A stretch of DNA of 64,000 nucleotides from Pseudomonas sp. PDNC002 (GTDB lineage: Bacteria > Pseudomonadota > Gammaproteobacteria > Pseudomonadales > Pseudomonadaceae), in contig NZ_CP070356.1 in assembly GCF_016919445.1 (NCBI RefSeq), positions 2,264,001-2,328,000 of the forward strand, in the 5' to 3' direction. Of this stretch, positions 1 to 7,692 are shown one piece after another. The notes below the pieces were generated by a model. That model saw only the letters and a program-made list of their open reading frames with translations. It had not been told where the DNA came from and ran no database searches. A program made the position numbers and the translations under genes. Every line of letters starts with the position of its first letter. Positions within the stretch are counted from its first letter, which is position 1.

Positions 1-394
1 AGGCCAGCAGCGCCAGGCACAGCCAGAGGCTGAAATACTGGCTGAAGTACTCGCCGGCTTCGGCGGTGTTCGACTCGAACATCACGAAGATGACGCTCTG
101 CGAGAACTCCTGCTTGTAGATGCCGAAGTAGCTCAGGCCCACCAGCGAGGCGCCCCAGAGCACCAGGCCGATGACCGCGGCGATGCCTTTGGTGAAGCGC
201 GGCAGCAGCAGCGCCGGAGCGAGCCACAGGCTGCTGAGGAAGAAGGCGTCGCGGAAGCCGGCGAAGCCAGTGGTGCCACTGAACAGGATCAAGGCCTGGG
301 TGACGCCGGAGAAGTACCAGAAGAACAGCAGGAGCCAGCCCAGGCCGGCCCAGTCCACGCCTTTGCGGATGGAAGGTGGAGTAGAGGTAGACAC
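1..394 (-). CDS. cptA: CptA-like phosphoethanolamine transferase, N-terminal part (truncated by window edge)
   Basis: Reading leftward from a GTG at 394, the frame stays open to the window edge and gives about 131 residues. They form several hydrophobic segments, including stretches reading GWLLLFFWYFSG and GLVLWGASLVGLSYFGIY, followed by KQEFSQSVIFVMFESN. This is the membrane-embedded N-terminal half typical of CptA/EptA-family phosphoethanolamine transferases, which decorate lipopolysaccharide with phosphoethanolamine in the inner membrane. The sulfatase-like periplasmic catalytic domain would lie outside the window. A GAGG sits about 5 bases upstream of the GTG, and no in-frame ATG is available. 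The assignment to CptA rather than another family member is by resemblance of the QEFSQSVIFVMFESN stretch and is moderately sure. Confidence 0.72.
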   Translation of the reverse strand, partial: MSTSTPPSIRKGVDWAGLGWLLLFFWYFSGVTQALILFSGTTGFAGFRDAFFLSSLWLAPALLLPRFTKGIAAVIGLVLWGASLVGLSYFGIYKQEFSQSVIFVMFESNTAEAGEYFSQYFSLWLCLALLA

Positions 395-503
395 GCGCGC
401 CTCGTCATTTCGTGACACTGCCGAATCGTTCGGCAGCCAGAGAGGCTGCGAGGCTAGCAGTACAGTCGTGAAAAATACGTCAAATTGAAACAGAGTTTTG
501 CTG

Positions 504-1298
504 TCAGGCCACTTCCAGCGCTTGCGCGAGTCGTGCAAGGTCCGTGTCGTCACCCAGTTCGGCGGCGCGCTGGAAGTAGGCCAGGGTCAGTTCGCTCAGG
601 CTCGGCGGCATCGAGGCGGCGAGCTGTTCGCGTGCAACGCGCAGGAAATTGAGGTTGCCACCTTCCAGCGCCCGTTCGAGCCAGATGCGGGCGGCCGGCA
701 AGTCGCCGCGTTCGGCCAGCACCGAGGCGTGGCTGAACTGCCCACGGAAGTCACCCGCTTCGGCGGAGCGGCGGTACCACTGGCGGGCAAGGTCCAGGTC
801 ACACGGGACCACCAACCCCTCCTCATGGAAGCGCCCGACCAGGTTCATCGACTTGGCATGACCCAGCGCGGCTGCGCTCTGGTAGAGCGCCAGGGCGCGG
901 GAATCGTCGCGCGCCACGCCGCGCCCGGTGGAGAGCAGGTTGGCGAGGTTGTACATGGCCCAGTCGAGCTTCTGCTGCGCGGCTATCGCGTAATGACGGG
1001 CGGCACCGGCCTCATCCTTTTCGCAGCCCCAGCCATGTTCCAGACAGCGGCCGAGCATGTTGCGCGCCATGGCGTGGCCGCGCTCGGCGGCGATGCCGAA
1101 CCAGGTCAGGGCGAGGCCGATGTCCTGTTCGATGCCGTGGCCGTCGAGGAGGATCTGCCCGAGCAGCGCCTGGGCTTCCAGGTCGCCGTCGCGGGCGCCG
1201 GCGAGGATCAGCCGGGCGGCCTGGCGCGGGTTGTCGGCGAGCTGGCCGGTGAGGTCTTCGACGTTGATTTCTTCAGTGCGACGCAGGACGAAACTCAT
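504..1298 (-). CDS. Sel1-repeat (TPR-like) protein downstream of piuC
   Basis: A 264-residue protein made largely of Sel1-type alpha-helical repeats of about 36 residues. Recurring signatures are A..LLG..LLDGHGIEQD, A.ARNMLGRCLEHGWGCEKD and A..YNLANLLSTGRGVARD. There is no signal peptide or membrane segment, so it is probably cytosolic. Sel1 repeats mediate protein-protein contacts, and no enzymatic motif is visible. It starts 6 bases after the piuC stop, on the same strand, so the two are very likely co-transcribed from the Fur-controlled piuC promoter. A role linked to iron uptake is inferred only from that linkage. Confidence 0.85.
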   Translation of the reverse strand: MSFVLRRTEEINVEDLTGQLADNPRQAARLILAGARDGDLEAQALLGQILLDGHGIEQDIGLALTWFGIAAERGHAMARNMLGRCLEHGWGCEKDEAGAARHYAIAAQQKLDWAMYNLANLLSTGRGVARDDSRALALYQSAAALGHAKSMNLVGRFHEEGLVVPCDLDLARQWYRRSAEAGDFRGQFSHASVLAERGDLPAARIWLERALEGGNLNFLRVAREQLAASMPPSLSELTLAYFQRAAELGDDTDLARLAQALEVA

Positions 1299-1304
1299 GA
1301 TGTC

Positions 1305-1985
1305 TCAGACGTCCACCCAGCGGCGCAGCAGGTTGTGGTAGGTGCCGGTCAGTTCGATCAGTGCCGGGTGTTCCGGCACATCGCGGGTCAGCGCCTGGAT
1401 CGACTGGTCCATCTGGAACAGCAGGGCGCGCTGGCTGTCCTCGCGCACCAGGCTCTGGGTCCAGAAGAACGAGGCGATGCGCGCGCCACGGGTCACCGGG
1501 TTGACCTTGTGCAGGCTGGTGGCGGGGTAGAGCACCAGGTCGCCGGCCGGCAGTTTCACCTGTTGGGTGCCGTAGGTGTCCTGGATCACTAGTTCACCGC
1601 CGTCGTAATCCTCCGGGTCGCTGAAGAACAGCGTCGAGGACACGTCGGTACGCACCCGCTCGCGGCCACCCTGGGTGTCGCGCACGGCGTTGTCGATGTG
1701 GAAGTCGAACGAACCGCCGCCGGTGTAGCAGTTGAACAGCGGCGGGAAGACCTTGCTCGGCAGCGCGGCGGACTGGAACAGCGGGTTGCTCCACAGGCGC
1801 TGCAGCATGGCTTCGCCGATTTCGCGGGCCAGGGGATGGTCCTGCGGCAGTTGCAGGTTGTGCTTGGCGCGGGATGACTGGTAGCCGGCGGTGACCTTGC
1901 CGTCGGCCCACTCGGCCTGTTCCAGGGCGGCGCGGATGCGCGTCACCTCATCACGGGTGAAGACGCCGGGAATGTGCAGCAGCAT
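1305..1985 (-). CDS. piuC: PiuC, Fe(II)/2-oxoglutarate-dependent dioxygenase (PKHD-type hydroxylase)
   Basis: A 226-residue member of the prolyl-4-hydroxylase-like PKHD family, the usual length for PiuC/YbiX. The iron-binding facial triad is visible as H96 and D98 (FDFHIDNA) and H159 (TSLHKVNP), with R169 (TRGAR) as the likely 2-oxoglutarate-binding arginine. The family uses Fe(II), O2 and 2-oxoglutarate; the substrate of PiuC is not established. It is divergent from the siderophore receptor piuA, and Fur-like sites lie in the shared 201-bp interval, as expected for iron-starvation genes. PiuA/PiuC loss is known to affect susceptibility to siderophore-drug conjugates in P. aeruginosa. Confidence 0.93.
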   Translation of the reverse strand: MLLHIPGVFTRDEVTRIRAALEQAEWADGKVTAGYQSSRAKHNLQLPQDHPLAREIGEAMLQRLWSNPLFQSAALPSKVFPPLFNCYTGGGSFDFHIDNAVRDTQGGRERVRTDVSSTLFFSDPEDYDGGELVIQDTYGTQQVKLPAGDLVLYPATSLHKVNPVTRGARIASFFWTQSLVREDSQRALLFQMDQSIQALTRDVPEHPALIELTGTYHNLLRRWVDV

Positions 1986-2013
1986 GGGCCGGTTCCATCA
2001 GGTTCGATAATTT

Positions 2014-2032
2014 GCCAATGATAATGATTTGC
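2014..2032. promoter_or_regulatory. Fur box, piuC-proximal side
   Basis: The 19-bp sequence GCCAATGATAATGATTTGC matches the classical 19-bp Fur consensus at 14 of 19 positions by my count. It lies 28 bp upstream of the piuC start codon, so occupation by Fe-Fur would block piuC transcription. Confidence 0.72.
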
Positions 2033-2122
2033 AACATGTCGGTACAACCGGCATACCCCTACTTCCGACAGGGAGAAAGTGTAAAAGTTGTAAATCATAT
2101 GCGTATGGTAATGAATGTGAAT

Positions 2123-2142
2123 TGATACAAATTCTTATTTGC
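2123..2142. promoter_or_regulatory. Fur box, piuA-proximal side
   Basis: The sequence TGATACAAATTCTTATTTGC (reverse strand GCAAATAAGAATTTGTATCA) resembles the AT-rich Fur sites found before many Pseudomonas TonB receptor genes. It ends 44 bp before the piuA ATG, in the promoter-proximal part of an AT-rich interval (2080-2150). Iron-repressed expression of piuA is inferred from this. Confidence 0.6.
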
Positions 2143-2186
2143 AATAAATTGCGCGGCCTTCATGAACCCCTGGGGAGGGAGTCTCG

Positions 2187-4493
2187 ATGTCGCGTCAATC
2201 CACCGAGTTCGCCGGCAGCAAGCCGCGCCTTCTAGTCAGCGCTGTCGGCGTGGCGATCACCGCCATGTCCGGTACCCATCTGGCCCACGCCGCCGAGGCG
2301 TCCGAGAAGAAGTCTGGCCAGGACGTGCTGTCCCTGGATGCCGACACTGTCGTCGGTAGCCAGCAGCAGGACCCGACCACCTACAACGTCGAGAAGTCCG
2401 CCTCGAAGAAGTACACCGCGCCGCTGCTGGACACGCCGCGCTCGGTGACCGTGGTGCCGCAGCAGGTGATCAAGGACACCGGCGCGCTGACCCTGCAGGA
2501 CGCGCTGCGTACCGTGCCGGGCATTACCTTCGGCGCCGGCGAGGGTGGCAACCCGACGGGTGACCGTCCGTTCATCCGTGGCTTCGACGCGCAGAGCGAC
2601 ACCTACGTCGACGGCGTCCGTGACACCGGAGCCCAATCCCGCGAGGTCTTCAACCTCGAGCAGATCGAAGTCAGCAAGGGCCCGAACTCGGCCTTCGGTG
2701 GCCGCGGCTCGGCCGGTGGCAGCCTGAACCTGATCAGCAAGCAGGCCAAGGCCGGCAACTTCACCGACGGCAGCTTCACCTACGGTTCCGACCAGACCCG
2801 CCGCTACACCCTCGACACCAACCAGGAGTTCCTCGACGGCAACGCCGCGTTCCGCCTGAACCTGATGACCCACGACCAGAACGTCGCCGGTCGCCAGGCG
2901 GTGGACGCCAGCCGCTGGGGTATCGCGCCATCCCTGACCTTCGGCCTCAACGGCCCGACCCGTATCACCGTCAGCCATTACCACCTGGAAAGCGACGACA
3001 CCCCGGACTCGGGCATCCCGTACGCCAAGAGCGCCGACCGCAGCAAGCACAACCCCGACAAGCCGGTGAACGTCGACCGCGACAACTACTACGGCCTGGA
3101 GGATCGCGACTTCCAGAAGAGCCGTATCGACACCAGCACCCTCACCTTCGAGCACGACTTCAACGATGCCCTGGGCCTGCGCAACACCCTGCGCTACGGC
3201 ACCGCGCACCAGGACTACATCTGGACCCAGCCCGACGACAGCCAGGGCAACATCAACAACGGGAGCGTGTGGCGCCGCAACAACAACCGCGTCAGCACCA
3301 CCACCACCGCGACCAACCAGACCGACCTGTTCGGCGAGTTCTACCTGGCCGGCTTCAAGAACAGCTTCACCACCGGCCTGGAATTCACCCGCGAAGACAG
3401 CAAGCGCGACGGCTACACGGTGAACACCAATACCGGTTCCAGCGCCGGCGCCAACAAGTGCCGCCCGGCCATCATCGGCGCACCCAGCGGCTACAACTGC
3501 ACCAGCCTGGAAAATCCCAATCCGCACGATCCGTGGAATGGCAGCATCGTCCGCAACTACAAGCCGCTGAACACCGTGGCCACCACCAAGGCGATCTACG
3601 GCTTCGACACCATCGACCTGAACGAGCAATGGCAGGTCAACGTCGGCGCGCGTTTCGACAGCTTCGAGACCACCGCGAAGAACCACGGCGTGACTCCGAA
3701 CACCAAGTTCGAGGACAGCTCCAGCTTCTGGAACTGGCAGGCCGGTGTGGTCTACAAGCCGGCGCCCAACGGCAGCATCTACGCCTCCTACGCCACTTCC
3801 GCGACCCCGCCTGGCTCCATGCTGGACAACGGTGACACCGGCAACGCCGTGGATACCTTCGCGGTGAAGAACAACCTGGAGCCGGAAGAAACCACCAACT
3901 ACGAAATCGGCACCAAGTGGAACTTCCTCGACGAGCGCCTGGAGCTGACCGCGGCGATCTTCCGCACCGACAAGGACAACGCCCGCGTACTGGTAGCCAA
4001 CCAGACCTACGACAACGCCGGCCAGTCCCGCGTCGACGGCATCGAGCTGTCCGCCAGCGGCAAGCTGACCGACAAGTGGAAGGTCTTCGCCGGCTACAGC
4101 TACCTCGACAGCGAGCTGGTCAAGGCGGGCAAGGCGGGTCGTACCGGCACGGTGAATGCCACCGCACCGTCCAACGACGGCAACAAGATGCCTAACACCC
4201 CGGAAAACAGCTTCAGCCTGTGGACCACCTACGACGTCCTGCCCAACGCCACCATCGGCGGCGGCACCTTCTACGTCGACAAGGTCTATGGCGACGTGGC
4301 CAACACCATGTACGTGCCGGACTACTGGCGCTACGACGCGATGGCTGCCTACAAGCTGAGCAAGAACGTCGACTTCCAACTCAACGTGCAGAACGTCTTC
4401 GACAAGAAGTACTTCGACAAGGCCTACGCCGCGCACTACGCGTCGCAGGCGGCCGGCCGCACCGTGCTGCTGTCCACCAACTTCCACTTCTAA
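2187..4493 (+). CDS. piuA: PiuA, TonB-dependent ferric-siderophore outer-membrane receptor
   Basis: A 768-residue TonB-dependent receptor of usual length. It begins with a signal peptide (residues 1 to about 36, ending THLAHAAEA), followed by a probable TonB box near DADTVVGSQQ. The N-terminal plug domain contains SVTVVPQQVIKD, LQDALRTVPGITFGAGEGGN and RPFIRGFDAQSDTYVDGVRD. The 22-strand barrel ends in the canonical aromatic C-terminus (LLSTNFHF). It imports ferric siderophores, probably of the catecholate/monomeric type, with energy from TonB-ExbBD. The ATG at 2187 follows a GGGAGGGAG ribosome-binding site. Divergent piuC and the two Fur-like sites upstream indicate iron repression. A strong terminator follows the stop codon. 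Confidence 0.95.
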   Translation: MSRQSTEFAGSKPRLLVSAVGVAITAMSGTHLAHAAEASEKKSGQDVLSLDADTVVGSQQQDPTTYNVEKSASKKYTAPLLDTPRSVTVVPQQVIKDTGALTLQDALRTVPGITFGAGEGGNPTGDRPFIRGFDAQSDTYVDGVRDTGAQSREVFNLEQIEVSKGPNSAFGGRGSAGGSLNLISKQAKAGNFTDGSFTYGSDQTRRYTLDTNQEFLDGNAAFRLNLMTHDQNVAGRQAVDASRWGIAPSLTFGLNGPTRITVSHYHLESDDTPDSGIPYAKSADRSKHNPDKPVNVDRDNYYGLEDRDFQKSRIDTSTLTFEHDFNDALGLRNTLRYGTAHQDYIWTQPDDSQGNINNGSVWRRNNNRVSTTTTATNQTDLFGEFYLAGFKNSFTTGLEFTREDSKRDGYTVNTNTGSSAGANKCRPAIIGAPSGYNCTSLENPNPHDPWNGSIVRNYKPLNTVATTKAIYGFDTIDLNEQWQVNVGARFDSFETTAKNHGVTPNTKFEDSSSFWNWQAGVVYKPAPNGSIYASYATSATPPGSMLDNGDTGNAVDTFAVKNNLEPEETTNYEIGTKWNFLDERLELTAAIFRTDKDNARVLVANQTYDNAGQSRVDGIELSASGKLTDKWKVFAGYSYLDSELVKAGKAGRTGTVNATAPSNDGNKMPNTPENSFSLWTTYDVLPNATIGGGTFYVDKVYGDVANTMYVPDYWRYDAMAAYKLSKNVDFQLNVQNVFDKKYFDKAYAAHYASQAAGRTVLLSTNFHF

Positions 4494-4514
4494 GGTCGCG
4501 CACCTCTGGCGACC

Positions 4515-4552
4515 CGCCCCGGCCGATGCTCCTCGGCCGGGGCGTTTCTTTG
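4515..4552 (+). terminator. Rho-independent terminator of piuA
   Basis: A perfect 12-bp GC-rich stem (CGCCCCGGCCGA pairing with TCGGCCGGGGCG, loop TGCTCC) is followed by TTTCTTTG. It lies 21 bp after the piuA stop and separates piuA from piuB. Confidence 0.9.
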
Positions 4553-4610
4553 TCCGGGTCGAGCCCGGGGCGGACGTAAGGCCTGGGTAAAGTTTGTTAA
4601 ATCGGCTGCG

Positions 4611-4629
4611 TTTGCGAGCCATTCTCAAT
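4611..4629. promoter_or_regulatory. Possible Fur box before piuB
   Basis: TTTGCGAGCCATTCTCAAT resembles the GCGAGAATNATTCTC-type Fur half-sites common in pseudomonads, but several positions deviate. It is located 44 bp before the preferred piuB start. Since piuA ends in a terminator, piuB needs its own promoter, which makes a second iron-regulated promoter here plausible. Confidence 0.45.
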
Positions 4630-4672
4630 AAAATGCCGCCCTGCGTGATGGGTGTCCGAAGGTGAAGCCGCG

Positions 4673-7225
4673 GTGTTGAAGAAAGTCCTGTTCCAGTTGC
4701 ATTGGGTGTTCGGTATCAGCGCAGGCCTGGTGCTGGCGCTGATGGGCCTCACCGGAGCGATGCTGTCGTTCCAGGATGAAATCCTGCGTGCCATGAACCC
4801 CGACAGCCTCGTGGTGGAAAAGCGCGCCGAGGGCGTGCTGCCAATGGACGAACTGATCCACCGGGTGGAAAGCGCCGAACCGGGCAAGAAAGTCGCCTTC
4901 GTCTGGGTGAAGGTCGACAGCGACGATGCCGCGCGCGTGTTCTACACCCCCAAGCCGGGTGAGCGTCGTGGCGAGTCGCGCTATGTCGACCCTTATGATG
5001 GCCGCTTCCTGCCCGCGCCCGTGGGCGAGGGCGCCTTCATGTTCATCATGCAACTGCACCGCTTCCTCGCCGCCGGCGAGACCGGTCAGAAGGTCACGGG
5101 CGCCTGCACCCTGATCCTGATCTTCTTCTGCCTCTCCGGCCTGTACCTGCGCTGGCCGCGCAACGCGCTGAACTGGCGCACCTGGCTGACCTTCGACTGG
5201 GCCAAGAAGGGCCGCGCCTTCAACTGGGACCTGCACGCCGTGGCCGGCACCTGGTGCCTGGTGTTCTATCTCCTGGCCTCATTGACCGGCCTCTACTGGT
5301 CCTACGAGTGGTACCGCAACGGCCTGTTCAAGCTGCTGGACGACGCCCCCGCCGGGCAGGCCAAGGGTGGCCAGCGCGGCGGCGGCAAACGTGGCCCCGC
5401 GCCGGAAGGCCCGCCGCCGGTGGTCGATGCCACGGCCATCTGGAACACCATCCAGCAGACCGGTGGCTCCGCCATGACCGCCTACAACCTGCGCCTGCCG
5501 CCGGTGAAGGGCCAGCCGGCCACCGTGTTCTACCTCCTCGATGACGCCGCCCACGAGCGCGCCTTCAACGAGATGACCATCGACCCGGCCAGCGGCAAGC
5601 TGCTCAAGGACCGCCGCTACAACGACAGCAGCACCGGCAAGCAACTGCTCACCAGCGTCTACGCGCTGCACGTGGGCAGTTACTTCGGGCTGACCGGGCG
5701 CATCCTGATGATGCTTGCCAGCCTGACCATGCCGCTGTTCTTCGTCACCGGCTGGCTGCTGTACCTCGACCGCCGCCGCAAGAAGCGCGCAGCGCTGGCC
5801 GCCCGTGGCGAGCTGGGCAACACCGCAGGTGGCGCCGACTCCTGGCTGATCGGCTATGCCAGCCAGAGCGGCTTCGCCGAGCAACTGGCCTGGCAGAGCG
5901 CCGGTCAGTTGCAGGCCGCCGGCCTGCCGGTGCGCGTGGAACCGCTGAGCAAGCTGGACCGCGTGCAACTGGAACAGACCCGCAACGCGCTGTTCGTGGT
6001 CAGCACCTTCGGCGAGGGCGAGGCGCCGGACAGCGCTCGTGGCTTCGAGCGCCAGGTGCTCGGCCAGACCCTCGGCCTCAATGACCTGCGCTTTGCCGTG
6101 CTCGCCCTGGGCGATCGCCAGTACGAACACTTCTGCGGCTTCGCCCGGCGCATGCAGGGCTGGCTGCAAGGGCAGGGCGCGCGCCCGCTGTTCGACGGCG
6201 TGGAAGTGGACAATGGCGACGCCGCCGCGCTGCACGACTGGCAGGTGCGCCTGGCCGAGCTCTCCGGCGCCGCGCCGCAAGTGGCCTTCACCGCGCCGGC
6301 CTTCGAGGTCTGGACACTGAGCGGCCGTGAGCACCTCAATCCCGGCAGCCAGGGCGAATCCACCTGGCTGCTGCGTCTGACCGCACCGAACGATTCGCAG
6401 ATCGACTGGGCCGCTGGCGACCTGGTGGAAATCGTCCCGCGCCAACCAGAGTTCCTGGTCGCCCGCTGGCTCGAACGCCTCGGCCTGGAAGGTGCCGCTA
6501 GTGTGCAGCTGGATGGCCTGGCCATGCCGCTCAAGGATGCCCTGGCCGGCTGCCTGCTGCCGGGCAACCTCGAACACCTGGTCGGCCTGCACGGCCAGGC
6601 GGTGGTCGATGCGCTGATCAAACTTTCTGTGCGCCAGTACTCCATCGCCTCGCTGCGCAGCGAAGGCGCGATGGAGCTGATCGTGCGCCAGGAACAGCAC
6701 GCCGACGGTTCGCTGGGCATCTGCTCCGGCTGGCTGACCGAGTATCTGCCCGAAGGCGGCAGCCTGCTGCTGCGCCTGCGCCGTAACCGCAGCTTCCACC
6801 TGAGCGAGGATGATCGCCCGCTGATCCTGATCGGCAATGGCACCGGCATCGCCGGTCTGCGCGCGCTGCTGCACGCCAGCGTCGCCGAGGGCCGCACGCG
6901 CAACTGGCTGATGTTCGGCGAGCGCAACATTGCCCACGACTTCTATTGCCGCGACGAATTGGACCGGATGCTGGCGCGTGGCGAGCTGCAGCGCCTGGAC
7001 GTCGCCTTCTCCCGCGACCAGGCCCAGAAGGTCTACGTGCAGGACCGCCTGCGCGCCAATGGCGAAACCCTTGTCCAGTGGCTGGACCAGGGCGCAGCGA
7101 TCTACGTTTGCGGCAGCCTGCAAGGCATGGCCGAAGGTGTCGACCGTGCCTTGCGCGAGATACTTGGCGATGCCGAGGTCGAGGAGTTGCTGGAGAGCGG
7201 GCGTTATCGGCGCGACGTTTATTGA
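4673..7225 (+). CDS. piuB: PiuB-like fused PepSY-membrane / flavodoxin / ferredoxin-NADP reductase
   Basis: An 850-residue fusion. The first ~375 residues are a PepSY-associated membrane region with four or so hydrophobic segments (GISAGLVLALMGLTGAML; LILIFFCLSGLYL; LVFYLLASLTGLYW; ILMMLASLTMPLFFVTGWLLYL). A flavodoxin domain follows (WLIGYASQSGFAEQLA; FVVSTFGEGEAPDSA; LALGDRQYEHFCG). The last part is a sulfite-reductase-type FAD/NADPH domain (RQYSIASL; PLILIGNGTGIAGLRALL; YVCGSLQGMAEGVD). Electrons from NADPH probably cross the inner membrane to reduce ferric-siderophore in the periplasm; that role is inferred from family and context. I prefer the GTG at 4673 (GTG TTG AAG, giving MLKK), because GAAGGTG lies 8 bases upstream. 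A GTG at 4652 is the alternative. Confidence 0.88.
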   Translation: MLKKVLFQLHWVFGISAGLVLALMGLTGAMLSFQDEILRAMNPDSLVVEKRAEGVLPMDELIHRVESAEPGKKVAFVWVKVDSDDAARVFYTPKPGERRGESRYVDPYDGRFLPAPVGEGAFMFIMQLHRFLAAGETGQKVTGACTLILIFFCLSGLYLRWPRNALNWRTWLTFDWAKKGRAFNWDLHAVAGTWCLVFYLLASLTGLYWSYEWYRNGLFKLLDDAPAGQAKGGQRGGGKRGPAPEGPPPVVDATAIWNTIQQTGGSAMTAYNLRLPPVKGQPATVFYLLDDAAHERAFNEMTIDPASGKLLKDRRYNDSSTGKQLLTSVYALHVGSYFGLTGRILMMLASLTMPLFFVTGWLLYLDRRRKKRAALAARGELGNTAGGADSWLIGYASQSGFAEQLAWQSAGQLQAAGLPVRVEPLSKLDRVQLEQTRNALFVVSTFGEGEAPDSARGFERQVLGQTLGLNDLRFAVLALGDRQYEHFCGFARRMQGWLQGQGARPLFDGVEVDNGDAAALHDWQVRLAELSGAAPQVAFTAPAFEVWTLSGREHLNPGSQGESTWLLRLTAPNDSQIDWAAGDLVEIVPRQPEFLVARWLERLGLEGAASVQLDGLAMPLKDALAGCLLPGNLEHLVGLHGQAVVDALIKLSVRQYSIASLRSEGAMELIVRQEQHADGSLGICSGWLTEYLPEGGSLLLRLRRNRSFHLSEDDRPLILIGNGTGIAGLRALLHASVAEGRTRNWLMFGERNIAHDFYCRDELDRMLARGELQRLDVAFSRDQAQKVYVQDRLRANGETLVQWLDQGAAIYVCGSLQGMAEGVDRALREILGDAEVEELLESGRYRRDVY

Positions 7226-7245
7226 GCGAGAGCGCCGAGCCAAGT

Positions 7246-7326
7246 CGTAGGACGCATAACGTTCGACGTTATGCGCCGTCCAACCGGTGCGACGGCGTAC
7301 AACCGCGAACGGTTGTACGCCCTACG
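7246..7326. repeat. Nested palindromic intergenic element
   Basis: Two hairpins lie inside an outer CGTAGG / CCTACG inverted pair. The first has arms GCATAACG and CGTTATGC. The second has perfect 12-bp arms GGCGTACAACCG and CGGTTGTACGCC around a CGAA loop. This cloverleaf-like layout is typical of the small palindromic repeats scattered between Pseudomonas genes. It carries no ORF of note and lies between the convergent piuB and lpxO. Confidence 0.7.
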
Positions 7327-7347
7327 AGGCTGCGCGCGTTGCATGTT

Positions 7348-7423
7348 GTAGGAGCGAGCTTGCTCGCGAACGGATTTGCCGGCGGCTCTAGCGCTGGGCG
7401 CGCGCGAGCAAGCTCGCTCCTCC
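7348..7423. repeat. REP element, inverted pair
   Basis: GTAGGAGCGAGCTTGCTCGC at 7348 is repeated in inverted orientation at 7403-7423. It is the well-known Pseudomonas REP-type palindrome, here as a head-to-head pair separated by about 34 bp. Confidence 0.85.
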
Positions 7424-7478
7424 AGGATCAAATGCGCCTCACGCTAACCCTGGCTGCACGCTCCGCTCCTCAAGTGGG

Positions 7479-7567
7479 TGAGGGGACAGTTCGGTATAGG
7501 GTGGAACCGTGGCGTCAGCCGGCACGTACTGCTCCCTCTCCCTCTGGGAGAGGGCTGGGGTGAGGGC
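7479..7567 (+). repeat. Dispersed repeat (copy 1) containing the CCCTCTCCCTCTGGGAGAGGG motif
   Basis: This segment runs from GGGGACAGTTCGGT through GGCGTCAGCCGGC to CTCTGGGAGAGGGCTGGGG. It recurs in reverse orientation at 47764-47879 with the same internal landmarks, and as a partial copy at 26191-26217. No coding potential is evident. Confidence 0.75.
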
Positions 7568-7633
7568 AAGCCAAACGCCAGATTTCACCCGGAAACGGAC
7601 TGGACCCGCGACGCTCTTCCGTTGTCCGCAAAC

Positions 7634-7665
7634 AAAAAGGCCCCCGCGAAAGCGGAGGCCTTTTT
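7634..7665. terminator. Bidirectional terminator between piuB and lpxO
   Basis: Arms AAAAAGGCCCCCGC and GCGGAGGCCTTTTT surround a GAAA tetraloop, with one internal mismatch. The A-run and T-run make it function in both directions, which suits the convergent gene pair. Confidence 0.9.
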
Positions 7666-7692
7666 GTCTGCGTGGTCTTCAGATCCAGCCAC

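Noticed and set aside
2232-4628. A 798-residue open frame on the minus strand covering all of piuA
   Set aside because: It is a shadow frame of a GC-rich gene. The residues are dominated by V, G, A and L without motifs, and there is no ribosome-binding site, while piuA has a full receptor architecture.
4652-4672. GTG at 4652 as piuB start
   Set aside because: The later GTG at 4673 has GAAGGTG at good spacing and yields the family-like MLKK N-terminus.
7246-7567. CRISPR array or attachment site among the repeats at 7246-7567
   Set aside because: The repeats are palindromic pairs of differing sequence, without regular spacers, and no cas, integrase or tRNA gene is near.
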